Shown piece by piece: positions 34,705 to 44,101 of a DNA stretch of 64,000 nt. A model generated the notes under the pieces. It saw only the letters and a list, made by a program, of their open reading frames with translations, ran no database searches and was not told the DNA's origin. The stretch is from assembly GCF_047922965.1 (NCBI RefSeq), contig NZ_CP150481.1, positions 3,658,001 to 3,722,000 of the forward strand. Direction: 5' to 3'. The stretch comes from Neptunicella plasticusilytica (GTDB lineage Bacteria > Pseudomonadota > Gammaproteobacteria > Enterobacterales > Alteromonadaceae). Numbering within the stretch: the first letter of the stretch is position 1; each line of letters starts with the position of its first letter. The position numbers and the translations under genes are program-made.

Positions 34705-37089
34705 TTATCCGTTACACGCCACCATCAACTGCTCGACCATTATTGCTGCTGCCACCACCATTTCCTGTTCGACTTCAGTCAGTTGCCAAAGTTGTTGACG
34801 GGTTTGTTGATAAGCTTGCGTTGACAATTTTTGTCCGCTACGGCATTGCGCGACAAGCTGGTGACCGGTTTTAATAGTGGTCGCCAGTTTAGTGGCTATG
34901 GGTGCCAAACCTTGCAAAGATTGATGGCTTGCAATTAATGCCTTTACTTTAGGCAGGTTATGCTGCCAGGCAGTCAGTTGTTGTTCGATGCGATCCAGCA
35001 CGGTTTTATCGCCTCGTGCGTAATCCTGTATTGCCTGTTTTAATTTAACTAAAGTCAAACTTTCTACCGGCAGAAAATCGACAAACTGGTTTAGATCGGC
35101 CTGCTGATGGTAAAGATCCTGAGTAAATTTAATATGGTGACGAGTGTAATACTGGGCTGGTTCCAGAGCCTGACTGAACACCAATAAAGGCTGAATATCT
35201 GCATTACCCACCAATTTTTGCAATCCGGCTCGCTGCTGTTGTTGTGGCAGTAGCCCCACTACCTTATTGGCGTAATATTCGATTTGTTGCAGGCGTTGAT
35301 ACATCTGTCGCGGGTCAGTCAAACTGGCAGGCGACCACAGCCGTTCGGCTATAGCATAAAGTCGTGGCCAAATACGTAAATCCAGATTATCAGCCGTTAA
35401 TATTTCTGCCCACAAAGCCGCCTCGCCGCCGAGGATATTCTTGGCCTGCTGAGCATTCATCGGTTGGGCAAATTCCAGTTGCGGTGCACTGTTCGCTCCT
35501 TGCCCCTTAGTTAATAATTTTCCAGCCACCGGATAAGGACTGTTACCCAACATAATGCGCCCACTTAGCTGCTTTGGATTTTGCAAATCAAGGTCAAATT
35601 GCATTGGCCCCATCCAGCTGTCGAGTGCAAAATGATACATACCGTCTTGCTGCCGCAGACCAGACACCGGACGAACAGGCTGGTTATTTAAGCTGATAAA
35701 AATCTGGGCAGTCTGATCTGGATTAGCGATAAGCGTCATTATGCCCTTTACCGCACTGCCTTTAAGCCTAGGCATGCTAAATTGCCACTGCTGCCATCGG
35801 GTTTGAGCACTGAAATGTGGAGGAATAATCTGTTGCTGAGGTAGCGGATCGTTACGATAGTGATAGTCGGTCGGCTGAGGTTGATCAATATAAAAACCGG
35901 TCGATAATATTCCCTGATAGCCCTGGCGGGCAAACTGGCTAATGGATTCCAGTCCACGCCAGGACTGGATCAGAATATCGTTGGGCAAGTCCTGATCAAA
36001 AATCTCGTCCCAGCCCATCATTTTTTTGCCATGTCGTTGCAATATCTGCTGCACCTGTTGATTAAAATAGGTATGCAATTGCTGGGTGTCGGCCAGATTA
36101 TGCTGCCGCATATAGGCCTGTATTTTGTCACTTTGTTGCCATTGCAGCGGATAAATTTCATCGCCACCGATATGCAGGTAAGGATCGGGGAACAGGCTGG
36201 CCAGTTCCTCAACCAGTTTATCCACAAACACATACACCTGCGGATTAGAAGGGGCCAATAACGGCTCGAATACTCCCCAATGCCGCTCCATCCGGTAGGG
36301 GCCGGGTAAACTGATCAGTTGCGGGTAAGCCACCGCAATCGCTGACGCGTGACCCGGTACATCCAGTTCCGGCACTACCCTAATTCCCAGTAACGCCGCG
36401 TAATTGACTAACTCACGTATTTGTTGGCGGGTATAAAACTGCCCATCGGAGGCAAGTTGCTGTAATTTGGGATAGGCTTTGGACTCAAATCGCCAGCCTT
36501 GGTCATCGGTTAAATGCCAATGCAATACATTCAGTTTGGCCGAGGCCATGCCCCTTAACTGACGCTTGATATCTTCAAGCGGAATAAAATGGCGAACGCT
36601 ATCGATCAATAGTCCACGCCACGGGAAACGGGGTTGATCGCTGATTGTTACCTGCGCAATACGGTGATTATCCCAGTCCACCAGTTGCAATAACGTTTGC
36701 ACACCGTGCAACGCTCCCAGTTCAGTCGGTGCGGACAACTGAATCCTGTTGTGCCCAATGTCCAACTGATAGGCTTCATCCTGATTCAATTCAGGCACAA
36801 TACTATTGGACGAGTTTGTTACCTTGATAATAACCTTGGCCGATTTGGCGGATTCAACCTGAGTCACCTTATCAGACAGACTCTGTAACTGACTCATCAT
36901 CAGTTGTTGGCGTGATTCACTTACCCCCCAAAATGAAACCGTTATTGCATCTGCTAATACGAAATCACCCTGTTTAATTTCCACCTGTGCCGGATAAGGC
37001 ATTAACGCTAGCGGAGGCGATTCACTGGCATGATTCAAAGAAGACAAAACCAATAAGGCCAACAGCGCAATCAATTTAACAGGCTTCAT
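34705..37089 (-). CDS. beta-N-acetylhexosaminidase, GH20
   Basis: About 794 aa from the second ATG (37089), which has aaagag 6 bases upstream; the first ATG at 37095 has no room for a ribosome site. A signal peptide ends near residue 22. The GH20b domain (about 30-150) precedes the catalytic barrel, with WHLTDDQGWRFE and the catalytic Asp-Glu pair in HIGGDEIYPL (about 310-311). After GFYIDQPQPTDYHYRND there is a roughly 130-residue insertion (about 425-550) before LGGEAALWAE. I recall this insertion from a marine gammaproteobacterial subfamily. The enzyme releases terminal GlcNAc/GalNAc from oligosaccharides in the periplasm or outside. It is the last gene of a six-gene operon for D-amino-acid derivatives. 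Confidence 0.92.
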   Translation of the reverse strand: MKPVKLIALLALLVLSSLNHASESPPLALMPYPAQVEIKQGDFVLADAITVSFWGVSESRQQLMMSQLQSLSDKVTQVESAKSAKVIIKVTNSSNSIVPELNQDEAYQLDIGHNRIQLSAPTELGALHGVQTLLQLVDWDNHRIAQVTISDQPRFPWRGLLIDSVRHFIPLEDIKRQLRGMASAKLNVLHWHLTDDQGWRFESKAYPKLQQLASDGQFYTRQQIRELVNYAALLGIRVVPELDVPGHASAIAVAYPQLISLPGPYRMERHWGVFEPLLAPSNPQVYVFVDKLVEELASLFPDPYLHIGGDEIYPLQWQQSDKIQAYMRQHNLADTQQLHTYFNQQVQQILQRHGKKMMGWDEIFDQDLPNDILIQSWRGLESISQFARQGYQGILSTGFYIDQPQPTDYHYRNDPLPQQQIIPPHFSAQTRWQQWQFSMPRLKGSAVKGIMTLIANPDQTAQIFISLNNQPVRPVSGLRQQDGMYHFALDSWMGPMQFDLDLQNPKQLSGRIMLGNSPYPVAGKLLTKGQGANSAPQLEFAQPMNAQQAKNILGGEAALWAEILTADNLDLRIWPRLYAIAERLWSPASLTDPRQMYQRLQQIEYYANKVVGLLPQQQQRAGLQKLVGNADIQPLLVFSQALEPAQYYTRHHIKFTQDLYHQQADLNQFVDFLPVESLTLVKLKQAIQDYARGDKTVLDRIEQQLTAWQHNLPKVKALIASHQSLQGLAPIATKLATTIKTGHQLVAQCRSGQKLSTQAYQQTRQQLWQLTEVEQEMVVAAAIMVEQLMVACNG

Positions 37090-37102
37090 ATCCATCTCTT
37101 TG

Positions 37103-38587
37103 TTATTTGTTAAGTTGTACTGGTGAAGCCTGCAAATCAGTGCTAGTTTCCATACGTTGCCGTTCGGTATCCAGAATCGCTAACGCCTCGCTGCTGCTAA
37201 TGCTGGATTGAGGCGTCAGTAAACTGACCAGTACACCACTGACTAACGCCATGCCTAGCGACGGCAAAACAGGATTGCCAAACCAGCTATTCCATTCGGC
37301 ATGATTCCCCACCACTAACGCCGTCACGCTACCTGCGATCAAGGTGGCCAAGGCACCTTGCCAGTTAAAGCGTGGCCAGAATCGTCCCAGTAATGCGCAG
37401 ATACATAAACCTGCCATCAGGATAGCAATCATCTTGGTGATATAGGCGATAATATCGTTAGAACTCAGCGCAAACAGCAGGGCTAAACCTATAGTCACAA
37501 CCAGACTTAACCGCGACAGCCAAACCACTTTATTCGGCTGGGGCATATTACCGGTTACCAGGCAATATAAATCGCGCAACACCACACTTACCGCGGCAAT
37601 AGCATCGGAGCTGGCACTGGACAAGGTGGCAGAAATTCCGGCAATAATAATGAGTAAACCCAAGCCTACAGGCATAAAATGCAAAGCCATATGCGGAAAC
37701 GCAAAAGAAGGATTATCCAGGCTGGCATCAGTGGCAAAGGCGGTCATGCCAATAATGGCCGGGATACAGGAAAAGAATAAATACAATACGCCTGAATAGA
37801 CAAAAGAACGGCGAATACTGCTGACATCCTGACCTGAATAAATGCGTTGTCGAAATGACGGCGTGGCCAATATGCCCACCAGAATCGCCATCGACAGCGA
37901 AATAGCCGGTAATAGACCAATTTTGTCTACCGCGAACCAGGAGATATTTTCTGTCGGTTGCGCTGCCAGCATGGCGTCCCAGCCCCCGACTGAATAAAGC
38001 GAAAATATTGCCATCAATATAAAACCGCTAAATAAAATCAATGCCTGAATCGAATCCGTCCAGACCACAGCGGTGTAACCGCCAATCACCACATAAATGG
38101 CAAAGCTGATGGCGATAATCACTTTAGCCCACTGAATATCCATACCGGTCAGCCAGGCCAGATACATACCACCCCCGATAATATGTGCTCCTAACCAGCC
38201 AATACTGGCGACAAAAATAATCACCGCAATCAGGTTTTTAATCAACGGATGGGCACCCACGTAATAGGATAGTTCCTCACTCATGGTCATAAAGCGCAGT
38301 TGCCTAACCGGCGCAAACCACCAGGCCAGCAACAGAATTCCGATTGAACCGCCTATTCCGTATAAAGTTCCGGCCCAGCCGTTTTGATAGGCAAATCCCA
38401 CTGCCCCCATGGAGGATCCGGTGCCGACCATGGTGGCCACCGTGGTGCCCAAGGTTAATAACAGCGGCAGACTACGCCCACCCAGCAAGAACTGTTCACC
38501 ACTGGTGTTTTTACGCGACACAAACCAGCCCAGCGCAATCATTGCCAGCAGATAAACGGCAAAAGCAATAATAAACAATTTTTCCAT
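37103..38587 (-). CDS. sodium:solute symporter (SSS family)
   Basis: About 494 aa with 13-14 membrane helices. Hallmarks are the N-terminal GGRSLPLLLTLGTTVATMVG (first sodium-site helix region), AIYVVIGGYTAVVWTDSIQ in the middle and SATLSSASSDAIAAVSVVL for the second sodium site. The start at 38587 is chosen because ggag lies 7 bases upstream; the frame also has an ATG at 38593. SSS family members import sugars, amino acids, organic acids or vitamins with sodium. By position in the operon the substrate may be an N-acyl-D-amino acid or an amino-sugar product of the GH20 enzyme. Confidence 0.88.
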   Translation of the reverse strand: MEKLFIIAFAVYLLAMIALGWFVSRKNTSGEQFLLGGRSLPLLLTLGTTVATMVGTGSSMGAVGFAYQNGWAGTLYGIGGSIGILLLAWWFAPVRQLRFMTMSEELSYYVGAHPLIKNLIAVIIFVASIGWLGAHIIGGGMYLAWLTGMDIQWAKVIIAISFAIYVVIGGYTAVVWTDSIQALILFSGFILMAIFSLYSVGGWDAMLAAQPTENISWFAVDKIGLLPAISLSMAILVGILATPSFRQRIYSGQDVSSIRRSFVYSGVLYLFFSCIPAIIGMTAFATDASLDNPSFAFPHMALHFMPVGLGLLIIIAGISATLSSASSDAIAAVSVVLRDLYCLVTGNMPQPNKVVWLSRLSLVVTIGLALLFALSSNDIIAYITKMIAILMAGLCICALLGRFWPRFNWQGALATLIAGSVTALVVGNHAEWNSWFGNPVLPSLGMALVSGVLVSLLTPQSSISSSEALAILDTERQRMETSTDLQASPVQLNK

Positions 38588-38621
38588 GTTCATACTCCCG
38601 GGTGGTTAACGCTGTTGGCGA

Positions 38622-39008
38622 TTAAGGCGCTTTGTAACAGGTCACATCGACTTCGACTTTACAGTCCACCACCAAATCGGCCACAGCACAGATCCGCGCT
38701 GGCGGGTGCTCACCAAAGAACTCTTTAAACACTTTATTAAAGGACTGGAAATAACGGGCATCGGTAAGGATCACTTTGACATGCGCCACATGCTCCATGC
38801 CATAACCGGCCTGCTGCATAATATCGACGCAATTCTGAATTGCCAGACGCGACTGCTCAACGATGCCTCCTTCGACAATTTCACCATCACGCATGGGTGT
38901 TTGTCCCGATACCATCAGCCAGCCTCCGGCTTCCACCGCACTGGAAAAAGGCAAATGCTGTCCACCGGTGCCCACACCGCCACTGCTACCATATCGTTTG
39001 ATTGTCAT
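38622..39008 (-). CDS. RidA family deaminase
   Basis: 128 aa. RidA family blocks are present: GGWLMVSGQTPMRDGEIVEG near the start, QNCVDIMQQAG, and PPARICAVADLVVDCKVEVD with the conserved substrate-binding arginine. RidA enzymes hydrolyse reactive enamine/imine intermediates released by PLP enzymes. That fits the neighbouring D-amino-acid deaminase, whose product is such an intermediate. Ribosome site aaaggtg. Gap to the deacylase gene 18 bp. Confidence 0.88.
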   Translation of the reverse strand: MTIKRYGSSGGVGTGGQHLPFSSAVEAGGWLMVSGQTPMRDGEIVEGGIVEQSRLAIQNCVDIMQQAGYGMEHVAHVKVILTDARYFQSFNKVFKEFFGEHPPARICAVADLVVDCKVEVDVTCYKAP

Positions 39009-39026
39009 ACTTCACCTTTGTTTGTA

Positions 39027-40493
39027 CTAACGTTGTTGATGTTTTAAAAAACGGCCACCACGGCCAAGACCGAGAGCCTGATGCTGATTAGTTGTGTTGT
39101 AGCTAAGCTGGCCATTGACCCATACCATCAAAATGCCTTCAGCAATCTGTTTGGGATCGGTATAACTGGCCTTGTCTTTGATTGTATGCGGATCAAATAA
39201 CACCAGGTCCGCATAGTAATCCGGCTTGATAAAGCCCCGCTGCTGTAGCTGAAATTCAGTAGCGGATAGCCCGGTCATTTTACGCACAGCCTGTGCCAGG
39301 CTGAATAATCCCTGTTGCCGGGCATAATGCCCCAACACCCGCGGAAACGTTCCCCACAAGCGGGGATGGGGGCTGGGATCACAGGGCAAACCATCGGAGC
39401 CAATCATGCTGCCAGGAAATTGCAAAAAGGTTTGCACATCAGCTTCGTCCATGCCGTGATATACGGCACCGGCCGGTTGCAGTTTTTCCGCTGTCTCCAG
39501 CAATGACATTTGCCAGCGCTCGGCAATCTCCTGCAAGGTTTGGCCTGCCTGTTCAGGATGCGGATCGGACCAGGTAATAACAATATCGAAATCGGCTGTT
39601 ACCTGACCTAAATCCAGTGTGCTGGAGCTGGCGCTATATGGATAACAGTCACAACCGATATGCTGGGTTTGTTGGGCCTGCTGCAGATGTGCCAAAACTT
39701 GTTTTGAACGCCCCCAGTTAGTTTTACCGGCACATTTAAGATGCGAAATGACCACAGGCACATCAACATTACGACCCAAAGTAAAGGCTTCGTCCATTGC
39801 ATGCAGAATACCGTCAAATTCGGTGCGCAAATGAGTGGTATACACTGCCTGATAAGCATTGAGTTCACTGGCTAAGGCCTCCACTTCACCGCTCGTTGCT
39901 GAATGAGCGCTTTGATAGGCCAATCCGCTACTCAATCCTTTGGCCCCCTGGTTTAATGCTTTTTTTAGCTTGGTGCGCATCGCGTCAATTTCAGTGTCGG
40001 TTGCCGCCCGATCCAACCTGTTCATCACCTGCGCCCGCAACGCGGTGTGGCCGACCAATGCCACCACATTAACCGCACTATTCGCCTGATCAACTGCAGC
40101 GATATAATCACTCAGCTCGCTAAAGACAAACTCGTTATCGCGCCCCAATAGATTAAGCGGATCGGGAACGGGTTTAGTCAGTTGAACCGGGCTGGCACTG
40201 ATACCGCAATTACCCACTACCACAGTGGTCACACCCTGACTGATCTTGGTTAGCATGGCCGGATTACGGATCACTTCAATATCATCATGGGTATGTACAT
40301 CAATAAATCCCGGCGCCAATGCCAAACCTGAAGCATCAATACAATAGTCAGCAACATCATCGGCGAATTGCCCAAGCGCGACAATTTTATTGGCGCTGAC
40401 CAGCACATCCTGTTGCACTGCGTTATCACCTGAGCCGTCATAAACAGTGGCGTTACGGATCAGCAATTCCCCTTTTATCGAATACTGAGCCAC
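39027..40493 (-). CDS. N-acyl-D-amino-acid deacylase (amidohydrolase)
   Basis: 488 aa, cytoplasmic. It belongs to the D-aminoacylase branch of the amidohydrolases, which release D-amino acids from their N-acyl forms. The metal ligands are visible in PGFIDVHTHDD, VVVGNCGIS supplies the conserved Cys, and SGLAYQSAHSAT and SDGLPCDPSPHPRLWGT near residue 370 carry the rest of the site. The C-terminus has the small composite-sheet domain ending ADLVLFDP. The GTG at 40491-40493 is the start: it has aggag 6 bases upstream, which overlaps the end of the RpiR gene (stop 40495), so translation is coupled. Confidence 0.9.
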   Translation of the reverse strand: MAQYSIKGELLIRNATVYDGSGDNAVQQDVLVSANKIVALGQFADDVADYCIDASGLALAPGFIDVHTHDDIEVIRNPAMLTKISQGVTTVVVGNCGISASPVQLTKPVPDPLNLLGRDNEFVFSELSDYIAAVDQANSAVNVVALVGHTALRAQVMNRLDRAATDTEIDAMRTKLKKALNQGAKGLSSGLAYQSAHSATSGEVEALASELNAYQAVYTTHLRTEFDGILHAMDEAFTLGRNVDVPVVISHLKCAGKTNWGRSKQVLAHLQQAQQTQHIGCDCYPYSASSSTLDLGQVTADFDIVITWSDPHPEQAGQTLQEIAERWQMSLLETAEKLQPAGAVYHGMDEADVQTFLQFPGSMIGSDGLPCDPSPHPRLWGTFPRVLGHYARQQGLFSLAQAVRKMTGLSATEFQLQQRGFIKPDYYADLVLFDPHTIKDKASYTDPKQIAEGILMVWVNGQLSYNTTNQHQALGLGRGGRFLKHQQR

Positions 40494-40494
40494 A

Positions 40495-41346
40495 TTAATC
40501 TCCTAAAGGTAAGCGTTCAGATCCCTTGCGGTGCTGATCCAGATGATGTTTTAGACGACGTAATTTCTCGCGGGATTTTTTCTGATTGCATACCGCGACA
40601 TCACTGACCAGAATATCGATCGCAGCCAGCATCACATAACGTGAAGCACTGGGCTTAAAAATGTAATCAGTTTCCTGGGTTGCAATCGGTAGGTGCACAT
40701 CAGCAATCTCGGCCAATGGTCCCGCCGGACATATTGCTATCACTTGCGCGCCATACTCTTTGGCGATCTGTGCCGACGCCAGCACATCGGGGCTGACACC
40801 ACTTAAGGACAAACACAGCACAGCGTCATTTTTATCTACTGTCGCTGCCGTCATTCGCATTAGCATGGGGTCTGAATAGGCGTTACTTTTGACTTCCAGC
40901 CGAAATAGCCGATAGTGACTCTCTTCAGCCAGCATTGTACTGCCACCACCTACGCCAAAAATTAATACATGACCAGCACGGGTAATGACTTGACTGGCTT
41001 GTCTTATCAGCTTGTTACTGAGTAAACCAGCGTTAAGATCGAGAATTTCATGGATCCCTTGATAAATAGCCGGAATATCTTTCTTCTTGACCGGTTTGCT
41101 GGAGATAAAACGTTCGCCCACAGCGGCGGATTGTGCCAGCAACATTTTCAGCTCACGCACATTTTTGCAATCCAGCGTTTTGGCCAGACGGGTTATGCTG
41201 GCATGACTCACCCCGGCTTTTTCAGCTAATTCATTAATCGAGGCGCTAGCAGCAAAAGACAGATCAGCCAGAACAAAGCGTGCAATTTTTTGCTCGGTGG
41301 GACGCAGGTGCAGCATGCGATCCTTTATTCTTGAAACGATATCCAT
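40495..41346 (-). CDS. RpiR/MurR-type transcriptional regulator
   Basis: 283 aa. N-terminal HTH_6 domain (about 1-75) with INELAEKAGVSHASITRLAK, and a C-terminal SIS sugar-isomerase-like domain (about 115-255) with VLIFGVGGGSTMLAEE and AVLCLSLSGVSPDVL. RpiR regulators sense sugar phosphates or amino-sugar acids; MurR senses N-acetylmuramic acid 6-phosphate. Inside this operon it is the likely local regulator. It lies between the D-amino-acid deaminase gene (17 bp gap) and the deacylase gene (1 bp gap). Its ligand is unknown. Confidence 0.88.
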   Translation of the reverse strand: MDIVSRIKDRMLHLRPTEQKIARFVLADLSFAASASINELAEKAGVSHASITRLAKTLDCKNVRELKMLLAQSAAVGERFISSKPVKKKDIPAIYQGIHEILDLNAGLLSNKLIRQASQVITRAGHVLIFGVGGGSTMLAEESHYRLFRLEVKSNAYSDPMLMRMTAATVDKNDAVLCLSLSGVSPDVLASAQIAKEYGAQVIAICPAGPLAEIADVHLPIATQETDYIFKPSASRYVMLAAIDILVSDVAVCNQKKSREKLRRLKHHLDQHRKGSERLPLGD

Positions 41347-41363
41347 AATTTATCCCGTCACCG

Positions 41364-42623
41364 CTAAAAGCAAGTTTCAATTAACCGACGCACGCGAAAT
41401 GTACTATCGACAATGCCGATATAACGCCATTTATCCATTGTCAAACAGGGGTGAGAGGTTGAAAAACACATTATATCGCCGGGTTGTACATCGGCAGATT
41501 GTGGAAATAGCAGCATGGCATGCTGATCCATAATTCTGCGCAATTGCCACTGTTCATCCACCGCAGCAGGCTGTGACTGCCCTGGTCGGTAATGTAGTTC
41601 TGGTGTGGGTAGACCGGCATCAAATGCCACATCGCGTTTGCCCATGCCTACTATGGCCAGACCTGATTCAGGAACCGACTGCACATAGGCCCATATTTGC
41701 ATGCTGCTGGTTAACCCTCCGCCCAAATCGCAAGCTAACTGGCTACGCTGCCGGAGCTGCTGCTGGGCATGTTGGTAGATACCGGTATCATGAATCAGGT
41801 AACAACCCGGTCGGATCACCACGCTAAATTCATCCGGTAATCCTGCCGAGCCCAGTTGCTCTGCAACCCGGTCATACCATTCTGATCCTGCGCCACTAAG
41901 CAGAATTTCGCCATCAGCAAAACAGTTTTGTTGGTGCAGGTCCACTGCCAGAACACGGACACTGTCAATCAAGTCATTCACCTTGTCCGTTGCATCGCTA
42001 CCGTGAATCACCCCTTCATAAAATGCCAAACCTGTTAGTTTAATGGCTGACAAATTTTGAAGTTGCGTCGCCAGTTCTTTAGCCTTAGCACTGTCACGCA
42101 CTCCACAACGCCCGCCGTCAACTCCCACTTCCAGCAAGATATTGAGTGTTAAATCTTTTGCCATGAAAAACCTGTTCAGTGCCTCGGCATTGGCGTAGGA
42201 GTCGACAAAACAATAGTACTCCAGATCACTCTGCTCAATTAACTGGGCAATAATTTGCATATTACGCAAACCGACCAGTTGATTGGCCATAATAACCCGT
42301 TGAATACCCGCCTGACTGGCTGCCGCAACCTGAGGAGCCGTTGCCAGACTCATCGCCCAACATCCTGCCTTTTGCTGGGCCAAAAACAGTTCCGGTGCCA
42401 TGGTTGTTTTGCCATGGGGTGCCAACTTTACTCCGGTTTGCCTGGTGTAGTGCATCATCCACTCAAGGTTATTTTGCAACGCTGACTCATTTAACACCGC
42501 AATAGGCAAGCTGACTTCTTCAGCCAAAATATTCCAACCTTGCTTATCCAGCATGGCGAGTTCACCTATACCTTTAGTGCTTAGCGGTGAGGGATTAACA
42601 GGGATCTGGGTAGCCATATTCAC
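41364..42623 (-). CDS. D-amino-acid deaminase, DSD1/D-threonine-aldolase-like
   Basis: 419 aa PLP enzyme with an alanine-racemase-type N-terminal barrel. The PLP lysine is in KLAPHGKTTMAPE (near residue 72). The C-terminal beta domain has the metal-binding SHPCLTMDKW of the D-threonine aldolase / D-serine dehydratase-like (DSD1) family. It deaminates or cleaves D-amino acids such as D-serine or D-threonine; the choice is not clear from sequence. The GTG start at 42623 follows aaagga by 5 bases; an ATG at 42617 is an alternative. It is the first gene of the six-gene operon. Two TTACTTCAA repeats lie just upstream. Confidence 0.85.
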   Translation of the reverse strand: MNMATQIPVNPSPLSTKGIGELAMLDKQGWNILAEEVSLPIAVLNESALQNNLEWMMHYTRQTGVKLAPHGKTTMAPELFLAQQKAGCWAMSLATAPQVAAASQAGIQRVIMANQLVGLRNMQIIAQLIEQSDLEYYCFVDSYANAEALNRFFMAKDLTLNILLEVGVDGGRCGVRDSAKAKELATQLQNLSAIKLTGLAFYEGVIHGSDATDKVNDLIDSVRVLAVDLHQQNCFADGEILLSGAGSEWYDRVAEQLGSAGLPDEFSVVIRPGCYLIHDTGIYQHAQQQLRQRSQLACDLGGGLTSSMQIWAYVQSVPESGLAIVGMGKRDVAFDAGLPTPELHYRPGQSQPAAVDEQWQLRRIMDQHAMLLFPQSADVQPGDIMCFSTSHPCLTMDKWRYIGIVDSTFRVRRLIETCF

Positions 42624-42632
42624 GGAATTCCT

Positions 42633-42673
42633 TTACTTCAATGGAGATAATTAATAACAAATAATTACTTCAA
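42633..42673. promoter_or_regulatory. direct repeats upstream of the D-amino-acid operon
   Basis: TTACTTCAA occurs at 42633-42641 and again at 42665-42673, 32 bp apart (about three helical turns), between the operon start and its promoter region. This is a candidate operator for the RpiR-type regulator encoded by the second gene. Repeat spacing is the only support. Confidence 0.35.
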
Positions 42674-42747
42674 ATAATGTTACTAACTACCAAATTAAGG
42701 TCAATTTAAATGAGCTGTTCTAGTTTGTCAATCAAACTGAACGCAGA

Positions 42748-42772
42748 AAAAAGGCGCCATATTGGCGCCTGC
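42748..42772 (-). terminator. intrinsic terminator after the small lipoprotein gene
   Basis: On the minus strand AGGCGCC-AATAT-GGCGCCT is followed by six T residues, starting about 14 bp after the lipoprotein stop. Confidence 0.9.
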
Positions 42773-42784
42773 TGGGTGGTGAAA

Positions 42785-43042
42785 TTATAGATTTTCGCAA
42801 CTGCTGGTATTGCTGTTGTACCAACTTTTTCCACCTGACGCGGAACAGGAGTTTTTGGTCACACTCCAGGCAGTTTCATCACCAGAGACACAACCCCGGT
42901 TATCGTAACAGATACCAAATATCGCCATTTGTTGTTCAGGTTCTTCCTGCATGGCTCCCGCGTCCTTTGGTGTTGTGTTACAGGCTTGTACGACTACCAC
43001 AACTGGAAATACATATAATAATTTTATCAATCTGGATTTCAT
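42785..43042 (-). CDS. small secreted lipoprotein, Cys-rich
   Basis: 85 aa. Signal peptide with lipobox VQAC (Cys21). The mature part has an acidic N-terminus (EEPEQQ) and a Cys-containing C-terminal domain with GICYDNRGCVSGDETAW and CSASGGKSWYNSNTSSCENL, four cysteines that could form two disulfides. It resembles no named family that I know. It is expressed separately: own terminator on one side and divergent from the LuxR-type gene on the other. Confidence 0.75.
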   Translation of the reverse strand: MKSRLIKLLYVFPVVVVVQACNTTPKDAGAMQEEPEQQMAIFGICYDNRGCVSGDETAWSVTKNSCSASGGKSWYNSNTSSCENL

Positions 43043-43171
43043 AACAGCTCCTTATTCATTCGATGGGTTGAATAAAAAGCAACAGCCACACTGCGGTGCC
43101 CCTGTAAGTGTAGCTATTTATAAAAATAAACTGTTAAGAGAAACTTATCAGCACCTCCTGTCAACAAATGA

Positions 43172-44059
43172 TTGACGGGTAAAATAACTCGAGTTAAAAA
43201 TAATCACCCCAATTTAACCTCTTTGCAGGGTTTCGAGTTAATGCCGGAAGATTCTGTGTCGCAAGAGAAATTAATGCTGACAATTGATTTATGGAAGTCT
43301 CATCAGGGCTATTTGGCTGAACATTCTGTTGCCCTGCAAAGTTTTAACATAGTCAATTATCTGGCAAACAGCTTTTGTCCGGGCCCTTATTTTTATTATG
43401 TTATTGATTCACCAACCTTAAGCCTTGATATTGCCAGCCCATCCGTACACTCATTACTGGACGTCCCCCAGGATGAAGTGTTTACTTTAACTCACTGGCT
43501 TGATTGCATACATCCACGGGAATTGAATTTTTTTTATCGCTGTGAAGATGTTGTGGCCTGGTTTATCAAACACTGTATAAGTCCAGATAACGTGACTAAA
43601 TACAAGATTTCCTATTGTCTGCAATTACGCTGCAAAGATGGCTTATATCGTTTATTCCTGTTACAGACAACCACATTACAAACTACCAGTGAAGGTGCTT
43701 TACTGAAAGTATTTGGTGTGCAATCTGACATTAGTCATATTACCCACACCAATAACTATAAATTGTCTTTCATCGGACTGGATGGCGAACCTTCATGGCG
43801 GGAATTAGATGTATTCGATGAAACACTTTTTGAAGACTTTAACCCACATCCGCTGCCTTCGCAAAACTGCCCATACAGCAAAAGGGAAATCGACGTTATT
43901 CAACTGGCCAGTTATGGCAAAAAAACAGCTGAAATAGCCACGCTGCTCAACATCTCCATTCAGACGGTGAATACTCATCGCAAAAATCTGTTGAGTAAAT
44001 CATCCCTGAATACCATGACGGAAGTTGTCTCAGAATGTATACGAAAAGGTTATATTTAA
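43172..44059 (+). CDS. LuxR-type regulator with N-terminal PAS-like domain
   Basis: 295 aa from the TTG at 43172. The C-terminal HTH (about 230-290) is a clear LuxR/FixJ type: SKREIDVIQLASYGKKTAEI followed by LLNISIQTVNTHRKNLLSK. The N-terminal 200 residues, with CIHPRELNFFYRCEDVVAWF and LQLRCKDGLYRLFLLQTTTL, read like a PAS_3-type sensory domain. The start is uncertain: ATG at 43241 or 43274 (with an agag ribosome site) may be the real one. The 18-bp palindrome between this gene and the downstream lipoprotein gene is a likely binding site for a dimeric regulator of this kind. Confidence 0.82.
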   Translation: MTGKITRVKNNHPNLTSLQGFELMPEDSVSQEKLMLTIDLWKSHQGYLAEHSVALQSFNIVNYLANSFCPGPYFYYVIDSPTLSLDIASPSVHSLLDVPQDEVFTLTHWLDCIHPRELNFFYRCEDVVAWFIKHCISPDNVTKYKISYCLQLRCKDGLYRLFLLQTTTLQTTSEGALLKVFGVQSDISHITHTNNYKLSFIGLDGEPSWRELDVFDETLFEDFNPHPLPSQNCPYSKREIDVIQLASYGKKTAEIATLLNISIQTVNTHRKNLLSKSSLNTMTEVVSECIRKGYI

Positions 44060-44101
44060 CCCTTCAGACTCGAATTTTGCCAACCCGGTCAATAAGTTAA
44101 A

